From contig JAUIHP010000024.1 in assembly GCA_030431975.1 (NCBI GenBank), positions 1 to 64,000 of the forward strand: DNA of 64,000 nt, in the 5' to 3' direction. The position numbers and the translations under genes were made by a program. The DNA is from a bacterium. GTDB lineage: Bacteria > Eisenbacteria > RBG-16-71-46 > CAIMUX01. Below are positions 63,751 through 64,000 of the stretch, in pieces; the first letter of the stretch is position 1; each line of letters begins with the position of its first letter. Below the pieces are notes generated by a model that was not told the origin of the DNA, did no database searches, and saw only the letters and a program-made list of their open reading frames with translations.

Positions 63751-64000
63751 TTGCTATCCCGAAGTGAAATCACCTGTCCCTCGACTCTACTCGCCACCGT
63801 GTTTTTCTCGAGCCTTCTAACCTGGGGGGTCCATGCCGAGGCTGCCCAGCTGGAGAAGGTGGTGGCCGACATCGAAAAGCCGATCACCGTGACGTCGCCG
63901 CCGGGCGATGCTCGTGAGTTCTTCATCGAACAGGAGGGACGCATTCGCATCATCGACGCGAGCGGACAAGTCCTCGCCACACCCTTTCTCGACATCACGT
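63751..64000 (+). CDS. Glucose/sorbosone (PQQ-dependent sugar) dehydrogenase-like, N-terminal part
   Basis: A frame from TTG 63751, with AGGAGG 6 nt upstream, is open for 83 codons to the right edge. It begins with a signal peptide (STLLATVFFSSLLTWGVHAEA) and continues with DIEKPITVTSPPGDAREFF, IEQEGRIRIIDASG and GQVLATPFLDIT. This is the start of the first propeller blade of the GSDH/PQQ sugar dehydrogenase family (PPGDxxxxFxxEQxGxIRI...PFLDI). The catalytic His and Arg and any C-terminal sorting domain lie outside the window. Many family members in FCB genomes do not use PQQ, so substrate and cofactor are open. Confidence 0.8.
   Translation, partial: MLSRSEITCPSTLLATVFFSSLLTWGVHAEAAQLEKVVADIEKPITVTSPPGDAREFFIEQEGRIRIIDASGQVLATPFLDIT

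Overview
The window is high-GC bacterial chromosome with dense protein coding and no rRNA, tRNA, CRISPR array, insertion sequence or prophage that I could recognise. Gene content points to the FCB side of the bacterial tree but not to a classical low-GC Bacteroidota: a gingipain-like C25 peptidase of the PorU type, a PorV/PorQ-like outer-membrane protein, DUF5683 proteins, a DUF2723 (GT117/TMEM260-like) membrane protein, a bacillithiol-type deacetylase, and several secreted proteins ending in the FlgD-Ig/type-A sorting-like fold. Candidatus Eisenbacteria, Krumholzibacteriota or Latescibacterota would fit; this is inference from families, not a placement.

Layout. 1-3.2 kb: a truncated nuclease-like gene leaving the left edge, then queG and a hypothetical gene. 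3.5-7.3 kb: ligA and a PpiC-type lipoprotein. 7.4-27.5 kb: a long leftward block of cell-envelope genes: Omp85-like barrel, 1237-aa barrel, beta-propeller, two DUF5683 proteins, M6 metalloprotease, PorV-like, GT117-like, PorU-like. 27.6-34.4 kb: GT9 glycosyltransferase, UbiA prenyltransferase, accA, an MscS channel, and a PyrE-Nudix fusion behind an apparent attenuator. 34.5-37.6 kb: a 1030-aa secreted propeller-like protein. 37.8-45.8 kb: lexA, then lpdA-lipB-E1(alpha+beta)-E2-lipA, a complete 2-oxoacid dehydrogenase plus lipoate set. 46-51 kb: DHH phosphoesterase and a substrate-binding protein/histidine kinase pair. 51.3-55.6 kb: two small secreted proteins and two glycosyltransferases. 55.7-64 kb: cca, bshB1-like, mrfA and mrfB (DNA repair), acylphosphatase, a SpoU/TrmH methyltransferase, and the start of a glucose/sorbosone-type dehydrogenase leaving the right edge.

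Two regulatory themes stand out. LexA has a Gram-positive-type SOS box (CGAAC-N4-GTTCG) inside its own predicted promoter, and a near-identical site lies upstream of mrfA, so the two are probably one damage regulon. The pyrE-nudix gene has an intrinsic terminator only about 20 nt before its start codon.

The oddest genome-level feature is a set of short tandem arrays (periods 6, 7, 13, 14, 15, 18 and 21 nt, each locus with its own unit) at gene junctions, several running into coding sequence: QueG at both ends, LipA N-terminus, the 1237-aa barrel N-terminus, the propeller, and an internal loop of the CCA enzyme. One hexamer array supplies the stop codons of two convergent genes.
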